DNA of 64,000 nt, taken from NCBI GenBank assembly GCA_016209685.1, contig JACQVQ010000013.1:166341-230340 (forward strand), in the 5' to 3' direction. A program made the translations under genes and the position numbers. The notes beneath the pieces were generated by a model. It had not been told where the DNA came from. It searched no databases and saw only the letters and a list, made by a program, of their open reading frames with translations. Below are positions 8,356-16,845 of the stretch, piece by piece. Position 1 is the stretch's first letter, and every line of letters starts with the position of its first letter. This stretch comes from Planctomycetota bacterium. Its GTDB lineage: Bacteria; Planctomycetota; Brocadiia; Brocadiales; Bathyanammoxibiaceae.

Positions 8356-8755
8356 AGGATTCGGGATACAGAATTCGGAATATAGAATACAGAGGGTAAA
8401 TTCTTTGGTCTGTAGGGTGTGTCAAGACGCACCATCTGACCTGATAAACGGTGCGTTACACGCACCCTACAAAACTGACCCGAAGGGTCATTCTGAACGG
8501 AGTGAAGAATCCAGATTCTGCCCCTTCACTTTGTTCAGGGTCAAAATGACGTTGAACCAGCCCAAAAACCTCTTGCTTTAAGACCTTGCTTGGTAGTATC
8601 TTTACCCTTATGGTGTAATCCGCCGCAGGCGGACTTTCTTTAATTACTTACTTAGTTACCAAAACTTCGGAGGTGTCTTACGCCTCTTCCTAGTTATTCA
8701 AGTTTTTACAGGCATTATAGGACAACACCTGTAACCATAATATTAAGAAATAAAT
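8356..8755. repeat. 400-bp intergenic region of palindromic repeats at the left edge of the AT-rich island
   Basis: No gene seen. It contains an ATACAGAATTCGG-type tract (8362-8392), a large inverted repeat with arms GTAGGGTGTGT and ACACGCACCCTAC and an inner GACGCACC/GGTGCGTT pair (8412-8471), and a hairpin of the TCATTCTGAAC class (8484-8550). The last 100 bp become AT-rich and probably hold the promoter of the next operon (CATAATATTAAG), though no convincing -35 is visible. Confidence 0.6.
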
Positions 8756-10858
8756 ATGTCTTTACGCGATATCCCATTAAAGCTCTCATATAACTCAGGG
8801 GGAGATAATTTAATAGAGGAATTTTATATTCCTTGCTTTAAGAACTCAGTAAGATATGAAAGGGCTGTCGGGTTTTTCACTAGTGAAATATTAAGTGTAA
8901 TATCCGCTGGATTAAATGAGTTCATTGTAAATAGTGGCATAATGAATCTTATTTGTAGTCCAAAATTTAGTGAAGAGGATATTAAAGCTATCGAAAAGGG
9001 ATATGAGGATCGTAATTCAGTAATCTATTCCGCTCTGCTCAGAGAGATTAATCAAATACCTGAAGGTATAATTAACGATAATTTGAACTTTTTATCCTGG
9101 CTTATTACAGTTAATAGACTTGAAATAAAAGTTGCTTTGCCAGAACATATAAGTTGGGATAATTACGGAATATATCATGAAAAGATGGGTTTGTTTTATG
9201 ATGATGAAGAAAATGTAGTTGCATTTTCTGGGTCCAATAACGAGACATTATATAGTGTAACTTATAATTATGAGTCATTCGATGTTTATAAGTCTTGGGT
9301 AGACAAGGACCGTTGCGGTCTAAAGATAGAACATTTTAAGGAGTTATGGAAAGACGCTTCTTATGGAGTAAAAATTTATGATTTCCCAGTAGCTATTAAG
9401 AAAAAAATAATTGAGAAAGTTATTCCACAGGAGTGGCCAGCGATTAAGCACGGTTCAACAATAAGTAAGAAAACCAGTAAAAATGTTGACCCAAAAATAT
9501 TTTTAGACAATCTATGGTATTTTCAAAAAGAAGCTATTGATCATTGGAGAGAAAATGAATTTAGTGGAATTCTTTCGATGGCAACTGGTACGGGGAAGAC
9601 CAAAACAGCAATAGGTGGCCTTATTGAGCTACAAAAATTAAAAGGCGGCATTTTAACTATTGTTTGCTGTCCACAGAATACAATCCTTAAACAATGGCAG
9701 AATGAAATCGATGAGCTTAGTATTTTTAAAGATTCAATTGTCGCTGACAGCACCAATACTAACTGGGCGCGACAGGTAGCAGATAAGGTAATCGATTACA
9801 ATGAGGGGTATATTAATAACTGCGTGATTTACACGACCTATAATACTTTATCGAGTGAGAAATTTATAAACATTATGTCTAAGCTTGGAAAAACATCGCT
9901 ATTGGTTTGTGATGAAGTGCATTGGGCCGGGGCAGATACATTTCGCCAGGGCTTGCTACCAATATTTAACTATAGGTTAGGATTAAGTGCTACGCCGGTT
10001 AGATATATGGATGAAGAGGGAACAGATGAAATTAAGGGTTATTTCGGAAAGGTGGTATACGAATTTTCACTAGAAAGAGCATTAAAAGAAGTTAATCCAG
10101 AAACGCAAAAAACCTTTCTTTCTTCATATCAGTACTATCCAAAATTCGTTTCGTTAAACGAAGAAGAATTAATTGAATATAATGAACTTACTGCGCAAAT
10201 AAAGAGACAATATGCCAAAGAAAGCATATTAGATAAGCATAGCGCAAGGTATCAAAGACTTTGCGAAAAAAGACAAGCTGTGATTATCAATGCACATTCA
10301 AAGTTTGAAATGTTGGAACAGTTGATAACTTTATTAGAACCCGTAATGTATCTATTGATATATTGCTCACCACAACAAATTGATATTGTCCAAGAATTAT
10401 TGAATCAAAAAGGCATAGTAAATCACAGATTCACTGGTGAAGAAGGTGTTTGTCCAAAAAAGGAATACATCGGGGTGAGTGAGAGGGACTACATAATATC
10501 TAAGTTTGAAAGTAGTGACTACAAAACATTAGTGGCGATGAGATGTTTAGATGAAGGTGTTAATATACTGAGAGCAGAGGTAGCTATTTTAATGGCAAGT
10601 TCTGGTAATCCGAAAGAATATATCCAAAGAAGAGGTAGATTATTGCGGAGGCATTCAGCCAAGCAAAGCGTAAAGATATATGATTTAATTGTTATGCCAT
10701 ATTCCGACAAATGTAACTTGAAAGACATTGGTGAAGATGAGTTAAAGATACTCAAAAAAGAATTTAAACGATACGAAGAATTTGCAAGTTTAGCAGACAA
10801 TAAGCTAGAGGCCATGAATGAGGTCTTTAAAATAAAAGAGGCCTACAATATTTATTAA
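8756..10858 (+). CDS. PLD-nuclease/DEAD-DEAH helicase fusion, restriction-like
   Basis: 700-residue two-part protein. The N-terminus (FYIPCFKNSVRYERAVGFF, LICSPKFSEED) and HEKMGLFYDD (H141, K143) with SGSNNE form a phospholipase-D-like nuclease domain. A superfamily-2 helicase follows: ATGTGKT (276-282), DEVH (386-389), GLSATPVR, and the C-terminal ARCLDEGVN-like and QRRGRLLR (from 624) motifs. This layout resembles the helicase-nucleases often encoded next to DNA phosphorothioation and other restriction loci. ATG start with a weak upstream AAGAAA. First gene of an AT-rich island with codon use unlike the flanks. Predicted role: translocation and cleavage of foreign DNA; whether it reads a modification is inference. 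Confidence 0.85.
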   Translation: MSLRDIPLKLSYNSGGDNLIEEFYIPCFKNSVRYERAVGFFTSEILSVISAGLNEFIVNSGIMNLICSPKFSEEDIKAIEKGYEDRNSVIYSALLREINQIPEGIINDNLNFLSWLITVNRLEIKVALPEHISWDNYGIYHEKMGLFYDDEENVVAFSGSNNETLYSVTYNYESFDVYKSWVDKDRCGLKIEHFKELWKDASYGVKIYDFPVAIKKKIIEKVIPQEWPAIKHGSTISKKTSKNVDPKIFLDNLWYFQKEAIDHWRENEFSGILSMATGTGKTKTAIGGLIELQKLKGGILTIVCCPQNTILKQWQNEIDELSIFKDSIVADSTNTNWARQVADKVIDYNEGYINNCVIYTTYNTLSSEKFINIMSKLGKTSLLVCDEVHWAGADTFRQGLLPIFNYRLGLSATPVRYMDEEGTDEIKGYFGKVVYEFSLERALKEVNPETQKTFLSSYQYYPKFVSLNEEELIEYNELTAQIKRQYAKESILDKHSARYQRLCEKRQAVIINAHSKFEMLEQLITLLEPVMYLLIYCSPQQIDIVQELLNQKGIVNHRFTGEEGVCPKKEYIGVSERDYIISKFESSDYKTLVAMRCLDEGVNILRAEVAILMASSGNPKEYIQRRGRLLRRHSAKQSVKIYDLIVMPYSDKCNLKDIGEDELKILKKEFKRYEEFASLADNKLEAMNEVFKIKEAYNIY

Positions 10859-10873
10859 AAAAAGGAGTTGGCT

Positions 10874-11050
10874 ATGAAAGCTCGACATGAGATTAATAAA
10901 AGAATAGTTAAAGAGATTGATAATTTGGCTACCCAAGAAGAAATTAAAGAATTCTTAAAAGAAATATTATCTTTTGAACTCGATATTATTGATAAAGAGC
11001 ATCCGCGGTTTTCAGAGACATACGATGAGATATTTAATAGGGTTTTTTAA
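10874..11050 (+). CDS. Small island protein, unknown
   Basis: 58 residues, acidic and helical (KEIDNLATQEEIKEFLKEIL). Start at ATG 10874, 7 bp after GGAG. It sits 15 bp after the helicase and 12 bp before the SMC-like ATPase, so it is a genuine operon member rather than a random frame. No family recognised; a small adaptor for its neighbours is one possibility. Confidence 0.7.
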   Translation: MKARHEINKRIVKEIDNLATQEEIKEFLKEILSFELDIIDKEHPRFSETYDEIFNRVF

Positions 11051-11062
11051 ATAGGGGGGCGT

Positions 11063-13030
11063 ATGAGATCTGTAAGAATAAAGAAAATAGAATTATTGAA
11101 CTATAGACAATTTGTTGGCCAGAAGATCGAATTTAAGCTCGATGAAAACAAAAACATTATTGTTATAGAGGGTAAAACCGGTTTTGGTAAATCGAATATC
11201 TACAATGCGATAAACTGGTGTTTCTTTGGGGTAGAAGAGCATTTAAGGCCCGATGACAGGTCTCTCCCTATATGCAATACTAAGCAATTCACGCAACTTA
11301 AGGCTGGCAAATCGCTTGAAACAATTGTTAAGATCGTGTTGGATACTGATGAGGGATGCAAAGAGATTGAAAGGAAAGTAGTTACACATAGGAACGAAGG
11401 TGGTAAGCCTTATCAAGAAAAATCTGAGCTAAAAATAATGGAGCAAATTGATAAGGATTGGAAACTATCTCCTTATCCTGAATACATAATCTCGCGTATC
11501 TTGCCTAGAAGTATGCGGCATTTCTTTTTTATTGATGGCGAAAAGCTTAGGCAACAATTTGAGAATATTGAACCAGATCAAGTCAAGCGCTCCATTTTTG
11601 ATCTGTCCCAAATTACATTACTACAGAATGCTATTGAACACCTTGACTCCTTTAAGAATTCATTCAGGAAAATTATTAAAAACGAGCCAGATTTGAACTG
11701 GATTGAGGATGCAATAGAGCAGTTTAAAAATAAAATAAGTAATAAAAAGGAAGAATTAGAAAAAATAAAAGTTACATTAAATAATGCTTCTATTAATAAA
11801 AAGAAACTTGATCAGGAACTAGATAAAACTGGTAATAAAGATGTCCAAGCTTTAGAAACAGAAAGGAAAAGCCTTGAACAAAATATTGTGGCCATAGAAA
11901 ACCAAATGAAAGAGAAGAAACAAGAATACGCTCAGTATCTGTTTAAGATTGCTCCAGGAGTTGTGATAAAGAAAGCTATAGAGCACACTCTTGATATTAT
12001 TTCAAAACTCGAACATTCAAATGAGCTGCCACCTAAAATACAATCTACTTTTCTGGAAGAACTATTAGCCAAAAATGAGTGTATATGCGGTACGGATTTA
12101 GGTAAAAAGGAAAACCATAGCAGAAGAGAAAAACTAGAGCAGTTATTGAAAAAATCGAAGTATTCCATCATCGTTGATGACACCTTGAGCCTCAAATATG
12201 CGTTAAAAGAAATAATGAGAGACAGTCAGGGTGCTGGTGCAAAGATTACTGACTACGAACTCAAGCTCAAAGATTTAGAAGACAAAATGACCGAGCTACA
12301 AGAAAAGCTAAAAGAGATAATTACCCAAATTGGAAGTATAGATAGTGTAAAAATAAAAGCTATACATAAAGAGCGAGAAGAATATAAAGAAGCGATATAT
12401 GAAAACAGGGGCAGGTATGGTAATTTAGAACAAACGATAAAGAATGAAGAAGATAAGTTGCGAGAACAAGAAAAAATATACAATATAGAAATATCTAAGA
12501 AGAATAAATACAAGACTATTAAGGATAAAATCGATATCTGTGATGAAAGTATTAAACAACTGGGGATAATAAAAGAAAAAATCATGGATGAGATTAGAAG
12601 CGAAACCGAAGCCCATGTAAAAAGCTATTTTAATAAATTGATAACAGCAAAGAATTTTCAAGATGTCAAGATAAACAGAGACTATGAATTAATCGTCGAA
12701 AAGGACAAGTTTAACGCCGTTACTTCGTTATCTGCAGGTGAAACTTTATGCATGGGGTATTCTTTTATGTCAGCATTGAGACAAACATCAGGTTTTTTGG
12801 CCCCAATAGTAATAGATTCGCCCTTGGCAAAAATTGATACCGAATACAGAATTAATGTTGCTGAGTGGTTTAGAAAAGCGCTTAAAAATGTGCAAGTTAT
12901 CTTATTAGTTACTGATGCGGAGTATACAGAGGGTTTTAAAAAAGAAATCGGTTCTTCAGTAAACCAGGAGTTTTTGTTGGTACATGACGAAAAGAAAGGA
13001 ATTTCGGAGGTGACTAAATATGGAAAGTAA
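11063..13030 (+). CDS. SMC/RecN-like ATPase resembling DndD
   Basis: 655 residues. Walker A is GKTGFGKS (37-44). Long coiled coils (about 205-300 and 390-530) flank a CIC motif in the middle, like a degenerate zinc hook. The ABC signature SAGE (557-560) and Walker B IVIDSPLAKID follow, then VILLVTDAEY. The SLSAGETLCMGYSFMSALR and IDSPL style is that of DndD-type ATPases and related defence SMCs. The Rad50-like head with hinge suggests DNA binding or bridging. Good ribosome site (GGGGGGC) before the ATG. Its end overlaps the next gene by 11 bp. No cysteine desulfurase or PAPS-reductase-like dndC is present nearby, so a true phosphorothioation role is unproved. Confidence 0.8.
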   Translation: MRSVRIKKIELLNYRQFVGQKIEFKLDENKNIIVIEGKTGFGKSNIYNAINWCFFGVEEHLRPDDRSLPICNTKQFTQLKAGKSLETIVKIVLDTDEGCKEIERKVVTHRNEGGKPYQEKSELKIMEQIDKDWKLSPYPEYIISRILPRSMRHFFFIDGEKLRQQFENIEPDQVKRSIFDLSQITLLQNAIEHLDSFKNSFRKIIKNEPDLNWIEDAIEQFKNKISNKKEELEKIKVTLNNASINKKKLDQELDKTGNKDVQALETERKSLEQNIVAIENQMKEKKQEYAQYLFKIAPGVVIKKAIEHTLDIISKLEHSNELPPKIQSTFLEELLAKNECICGTDLGKKENHSRREKLEQLLKKSKYSIIVDDTLSLKYALKEIMRDSQGAGAKITDYELKLKDLEDKMTELQEKLKEIITQIGSIDSVKIKAIHKEREEYKEAIYENRGRYGNLEQTIKNEEDKLREQEKIYNIEISKKNKYKTIKDKIDICDESIKQLGIIKEKIMDEIRSETEAHVKSYFNKLITAKNFQDVKINRDYELIVEKDKFNAVTSLSAGETLCMGYSFMSALRQTSGFLAPIVIDSPLAKIDTEYRINVAEWFRKALKNVQVILLVTDAEYTEGFKKEIGSSVNQEFLLVHDEKKGISEVTKYGK

Positions 13031-13439
13031 AGCTATCAAGGACCCACAGATATTTATAAGTAAAGAAGCAAGACAATTATTTGATAATTTACGAGAACAG
13101 TTAGAAGAGTTTAAGCAGATGGATAACAGAGACTTTTTTATGCTTGCAGTCCTATTTGGTTATCTCAACAATAAAAGGAAGAAATTAGAACATTCAAGTA
13201 AAACAGAAAGTGGTTTTACAAGAGAACGTTATTTGTCATTGGAAGATAACGGAATATTAAAGGCAATCGCGATAGCTGGTGAAAAAGACATCAGCATTGT
13301 TAATAAAATTGTACATGTATATTCTATTGCAGAGGAATATGCAAACGGAGGTATATCTTATTTAAAGGAGTTTATTTTTGGTGACCAAGCTAGTTTTATT
13401 AAAAACTTTGCACACGAAATAAAAAAGTTATCAAAATAG
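13020..13439 (+). CDS. Small island protein overlapping the SMC gene, possible DndE-like partner
   Basis: 139 residues, helical, no signal peptide. It begins inside the end of the SMC-like gene with a strong GGAGGTGA site, so translation is coupled. The pattern (ISKEARQLFDNLRE, then RDFFMLAVLFGYLNNKR) resembles small DNA-binding partners such as DndE (ribbon/helical, about 110-140 aa next to dndD), but I cannot confirm homology by eye. It is best treated as the obligate partner of the ATPase. Confidence 0.7.
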   Translation: MESKAIKDPQIFISKEARQLFDNLREQLEEFKQMDNRDFFMLAVLFGYLNNKRKKLEHSSKTESGFTRERYLSLEDNGILKAIAIAGEKDISIVNKIVHVYSIAEEYANGGISYLKEFIFGDQASFIKNFAHEIKKLSK

Positions 13440-13500
13440 CTATTCCTCTAAATGCTGCCACTGGTTTTCATCGCAATTACACTCGGCAAATAAAAATAAC

Positions 13501-13530
13501 TGTACAATACCCCACAATGTGTGGTATAAT
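13501..13530 (+). promoter_or_regulatory. Promoter with operator-like inverted repeat
   Basis: TGTACA (13501-13506), 18 bp, then a consensus TATAAT (13525-13530). The spacer holds the inverted repeat CCACA-ATG-TGTGG (13512-13524). This would start a second transcript for the small protein, radical SAM and GHKL genes, with repression by a dimer bound over the spacer. Confidence 0.5.
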
Positions 13531-13788
13531 ATGGACAAATGCAAAAAAAGAGCATATATAAGTTTTTTCTTTAGAGATAGTATTTCCAATAACAGAAAAA
13601 GAGGATATCTAACGGTAGCCTTTAATAGCGATGACGCTATTTATGCAAAATGTAAGAAGCTTGGCACTTCTAAGATAAAAAAGATTATAGGTATTGACTC
13701 CTATAAGGATTTAGTTGAGAAAGCGAAAAAAGAGAATAGGACATTGGGTAACTATATCAAATATAGATTAATAAAAAAGCTAAGTTAG
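13531..13788 (+). CDS. Small basic protein, possible regulator of the second half of the island
   Basis: 85 residues from ATG 13531 (frame open from 13519). It is rich in Lys and Arg, and its C-terminal third (LVEKAKKENRTLGNYIKYRLIKK) looks like the helical half of ribbon-helix-helix proteins. No Shine-Dalgarno is visible; the -10 box ends immediately before the ATG, so a leaderless message or a slightly different start is possible. It ends 4 bp before the radical SAM start. An autoregulator acting at 13512-13524 is an inference only. Confidence 0.55.
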   Translation: MDKCKKRAYISFFFRDSISNNRKRGYLTVAFNSDDAIYAKCKKLGTSKIKKIIGIDSYKDLVEKAKKENRTLGNYIKYRLIKKLS

Positions 13789-13792
13789 CTAG

Positions 13793-15259
13793 ATGAATAA
13801 AAAAATTTTGTTGGTAGAACCTGCTTATAAAAGTAAATATCCGCCTCTTGGGCTTATGAAGCTTTCGACTTATCATAAGATGAAAGGCGATGAAGTAGCA
13901 TTCGTTAGAGGGTGTAGTATGGAGGCTCGGGGTCAGTTCTGGGACAAGGTGTATATAACCACTTTGTTTACATTTACTTGGAATGAAACGATTAAAACCA
14001 TAAAGTTTTATAAAGAAACGTTATTTAACTTATCAGGCAAATGTTATGTTGGGGGGATATTAGCGAGTTTAATGCCAAGACAAATATTTAACGAGACAGG
14101 AATTCAGCCAATTCAAGGTTTATTAAATGACCCTAAGAAAATAGACCAAGATGATGATATCATCATAGATAAACTATCACCCGACTATGAAATTATAGAT
14201 CATGTTAAAAACGCAAACTTTTCTTACGAAAACACAGATGCATATTTAGGCTATACAACTAGAGGTTGTGTTTGGAAATGTGAATTTTGTGCTGTAAAGG
14301 AGTTTGAGCCAAAATATATACCCCATATAGATATTCGTTCGATGATCAAAGAAATTGATAGCAAATTTGGCGAAAAACAGAATTTGTTATTAATGGATAA
14401 TAATGTTTTGGCTTCCCCGCAATTTGACCAGATAATAAACGACATAAAAGAGGCTGGCTTTGTTAAGGGGGCCACTTTTGGTAAGACAAGAAGAAAAAGA
14501 ATGGTTGATTTTAACCAAGGCCTAGATGCGCGATTGTTTACCGAGGCAAAGATGAAACGCTTATCCGAGATCCCATTGGAGCCAATGAGAATTGCTTTTG
14601 ATGACATACAGTATAAGGAAACATATGTCAAAGCAGTGAGGCTCGCGCATAAATATGGTCAAAAAAACATGTCAAATTATATTCTCTATAATTTTAAAGA
14701 CACCCCGGAAGACTTTTATGAAAGACTTAAAATAAATATTGAACTAAATAAGGAATTTGCGCGAGATAAACATGGCGTTAGAACTAATATTTATTCATTT
14801 CCAATGAGATATATTCCCTTAGACGCAAAAGATAGGGATATTGATACCGGTAATCGCAATTGGAATAAGAGATATCTTAGGGGTGTGAAGATTATTTTAA
14901 ATGTAACAAAAGGACCTGTAATGCCAGGTGCCGAGTTTTTCTATCAAGCTTTTGGTAATGACGCAGAAGAATTCAAGGCAATTTTACTGATGCCCGAAGA
15001 CTTTATAAGGAATAGAGTTGTTCTTAATTGGCGAAAAGTAAAAGGAATCAAAAGACTCAAACCGTATGTTAGAAATTGGATGGATATCTATTTTGATTTG
15101 TCGCAGGACGAGAGAAGCAAGCTAATAGAAATCCTATCATCTAACGGAATGTCAACAGTACAAGAAGAGATTAATAATAGTGATAGTAAAAAAATTAAGA
15201 AATTACTTGGGTATCATCTAAATGCGATAGAAGAGGTGGCTAAGTATAAAAATGCATAG
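13793..15259 (+). CDS. Radical SAM protein of the island
   Basis: 488 residues. The N-terminus (KKILLVEPAYKSKYPPLGLMKL) looks like a B12-binding-type Rossmann domain without a recognisable cobalamin His motif. The cluster is C159-x3-C163-x2-C166 (RGCVWKCEFC). Downstream, a TIM-barrel-like region with DFNQGLDARL and RIAFDD precedes a C-terminal domain with NWNKRYLRG and NVTKGP, which I cannot assign. The protein is coupled to the GHKL ATPase by an 8-bp overlap. Its chemistry is unknown; methylation, thiolation or rearrangement of a nucleic-acid or peptide target are all possible. Base composition matches the island, not the flanks. Confidence 0.8.
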   Translation: MNKKILLVEPAYKSKYPPLGLMKLSTYHKMKGDEVAFVRGCSMEARGQFWDKVYITTLFTFTWNETIKTIKFYKETLFNLSGKCYVGGILASLMPRQIFNETGIQPIQGLLNDPKKIDQDDDIIIDKLSPDYEIIDHVKNANFSYENTDAYLGYTTRGCVWKCEFCAVKEFEPKYIPHIDIRSMIKEIDSKFGEKQNLLLMDNNVLASPQFDQIINDIKEAGFVKGATFGKTRRKRMVDFNQGLDARLFTEAKMKRLSEIPLEPMRIAFDDIQYKETYVKAVRLAHKYGQKNMSNYILYNFKDTPEDFYERLKINIELNKEFARDKHGVRTNIYSFPMRYIPLDAKDRDIDTGNRNWNKRYLRGVKIILNVTKGPVMPGAEFFYQAFGNDAEEFKAILLMPEDFIRNRVVLNWRKVKGIKRLKPYVRNWMDIYFDLSQDERSKLIEILSSNGMSTVQEEINNSDSKKIKKLLGYHLNAIEEVAKYKNA

Positions 15260-16721
15260 ACAAAGTCGTACCAAACCAGAAGTGGGTAAATATATTTTGG
15301 ATGCTATTTCTATCGGAATGTATAACAATCCGTTGATGGTTCTTAGAGAGTATATACAAAACAGCACTGATTCTATAGACGAATTTAAGAAAAATATTGG
15401 GTTTGATATTAAACAACCAAGAATTGAAATTTCTATCGATGGTGTCTTGAGATCGTTAACAATTAAAGATAACGGAGCAGGAGTTCCCTCTAAAATTGCA
15501 TCGAGTGTTTTACATAACCTGGGCAAAAGTCTGAAAATGGCAAGTTTAAATAGGGGGTTTCGCGGGATTGGGCGCTTGGGTGGGTTAGGATATTGCGACG
15601 AACTAAAGTTCATAACAAAGGCCAAAGGCGAATCCATTTATTCAATCAGCCAATGGGATTGTAAAAAGCTGAGAGAATTTATTAATCACGACTGCGAATT
15701 ATTAGACGCCTCTGCGTTAATTCGAAAGGTGGTCGAATTTTCGCAGCATAAATATGAAAATAGCTCTAAAGACCATTTTTTTATCGTAGAAATGAACAGA
15801 GTCAGGAGTTCGAAGGATATATTGCTAGATGTTCCAGCAATTAAGTCGTATCTTTCCCAAGTTGCTCCAGTCCCTTTTGATATCAAAAAGTTTAGTCTAG
15901 CAGAAAAAATAGATAAAGCATTACGAGATAGAGTCCCTTTTTACGATACATATGCAATATTTGTAAATGATGAACAGATTTTTAAGCCCTACAAAGATGA
16001 GATTAGGATTAGCCAGGAGAATATAGACCGAATTAAGCAAATTGAACTCAAACAATTTGAAAACAGAAACGGTCTTTTGGCTTTTGGTTGGATAGCTGAT
16101 TTACAATTTTTAGGTATCATAAGTTCTTCTGACCTGGTAGATGGCATACGGTTAAGAAGCGGAAATATCCTGATAGGTGATAAAGGCATCCTCTCAGATT
16201 TCTTTAGGGAGAGTAGGTTTAATAATTATTTGGTTGGAGAAATTCATATTGTCGATCCAAGACTTATTCTAAACTCCAGAAGAGATGATTTTGAGGATAA
16301 CTATTATAAGGAAGAATTTTATAATGTTTTTGTAAAAGAAATAGGTATCCCAATGTCGCAAAAAATTAGGAAAGCTTCTGAACAGAGAAGTGAGCTGAGG
16401 AAATTTAATAGATATAGACAGTTAATTAAAGAATCTCAGGATATTGCTAAGCATGGTTATCTTTCCACAGCTCACTACAAAAACGTATTGAAAAATCTTA
16501 AACAAACATGCGATGAGTTAAAAAAAAGTTTTGAATTCAAGGCGGTTGACGCGTTGGTCAATGAGATTAACCAGGCAGAACATCGTCTAGATAAGGTTCA
16601 TAATATAGGCATAAGAAAAAATGAGTTAAAAACCATCTTTGATATGATATATAAAAACTGTAGCAATAAGATTGAGGGGCTTGAAATAATAAAACAGACA
16701 TTAACATTTTTGGACAAATAA
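15252..16721 (+). CDS. GHKL (Hsp90/MutL/MORC-type) ATPase
   Basis: 489 residues with a Bergerat ATP-binding fold at the N-terminus: REYIQNSTDSID (N37 as Mg ligand), IKDNGAGVP (73-79) and the lid RGFRGIGRLGGLG (101-113). A middle transducer-like domain and a C-terminal coiled coil (about 400-485) follow. There is no histidine-kinase phosphoacceptor and no MutL endonuclease motif, so an ATP-gated dimer of Hsp90/MORC type is likely. It starts inside the last codons of the radical SAM gene. Comparable GHKL ATPases occur in several bacterial defence loci. Confidence 0.82.
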   Translation: MHRQSRTKPEVGKYILDAISIGMYNNPLMVLREYIQNSTDSIDEFKKNIGFDIKQPRIEISIDGVLRSLTIKDNGAGVPSKIASSVLHNLGKSLKMASLNRGFRGIGRLGGLGYCDELKFITKAKGESIYSISQWDCKKLREFINHDCELLDASALIRKVVEFSQHKYENSSKDHFFIVEMNRVRSSKDILLDVPAIKSYLSQVAPVPFDIKKFSLAEKIDKALRDRVPFYDTYAIFVNDEQIFKPYKDEIRISQENIDRIKQIELKQFENRNGLLAFGWIADLQFLGIISSSDLVDGIRLRSGNILIGDKGILSDFFRESRFNNYLVGEIHIVDPRLILNSRRDDFEDNYYKEEFYNVFVKEIGIPMSQKIRKASEQRSELRKFNRYRQLIKESQDIAKHGYLSTAHYKNVLKNLKQTCDELKKSFEFKAVDALVNEINQAEHRLDKVHNIGIRKNELKTIFDMIYKNCSNKIEGLEIIKQTLTFLDK

Positions 16722-16773
16722 AGGTCAAGTCCCATTTCCCCCTGTAAAAACTAAGAGGCATAAGTCTCGTATC

Positions 16774-16845
16774 CTATTTCTTCCCCCGTTGTCTCCCCCG
16801 CAGGAGTCTTAAGACCCTCCGCATGTCTTCGGGTGGTGTGGCTAA
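16774..16845 (-). pseudogene. Remnant resembling the C-terminal tail of RluD
   Basis: Read on the minus strand, this sequence encodes PPEDMRRVLRLLRGRQ and then a Lys-rich end and a TAG stop at 16774-16776. It is very close to LPEDMQRVLKLLRGRK at the end of the intact rluD at 17462. It lies in a different frame from the protease gene that it abuts and has no start of its own. It looks like a leftover of a duplicated or disrupted rluD 3' end next to the right boundary of the AT-rich island. Confidence 0.5.

Noticed and set aside
13440-13518. Terminator between the two halves of the island
   Set aside because: No stable hairpin with a T-run is visible; transcription may continue from the first half into the second.
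8756-16721. A complete Dnd phosphorothioation cluster or a classic restriction-modification system
   Set aside because: No cysteine desulfurase, PAPS-reductase-like dndC, dndB or DNA methyltransferase motif is visible in the island; only the SMC/partner and helicase parts are Dnd-like.
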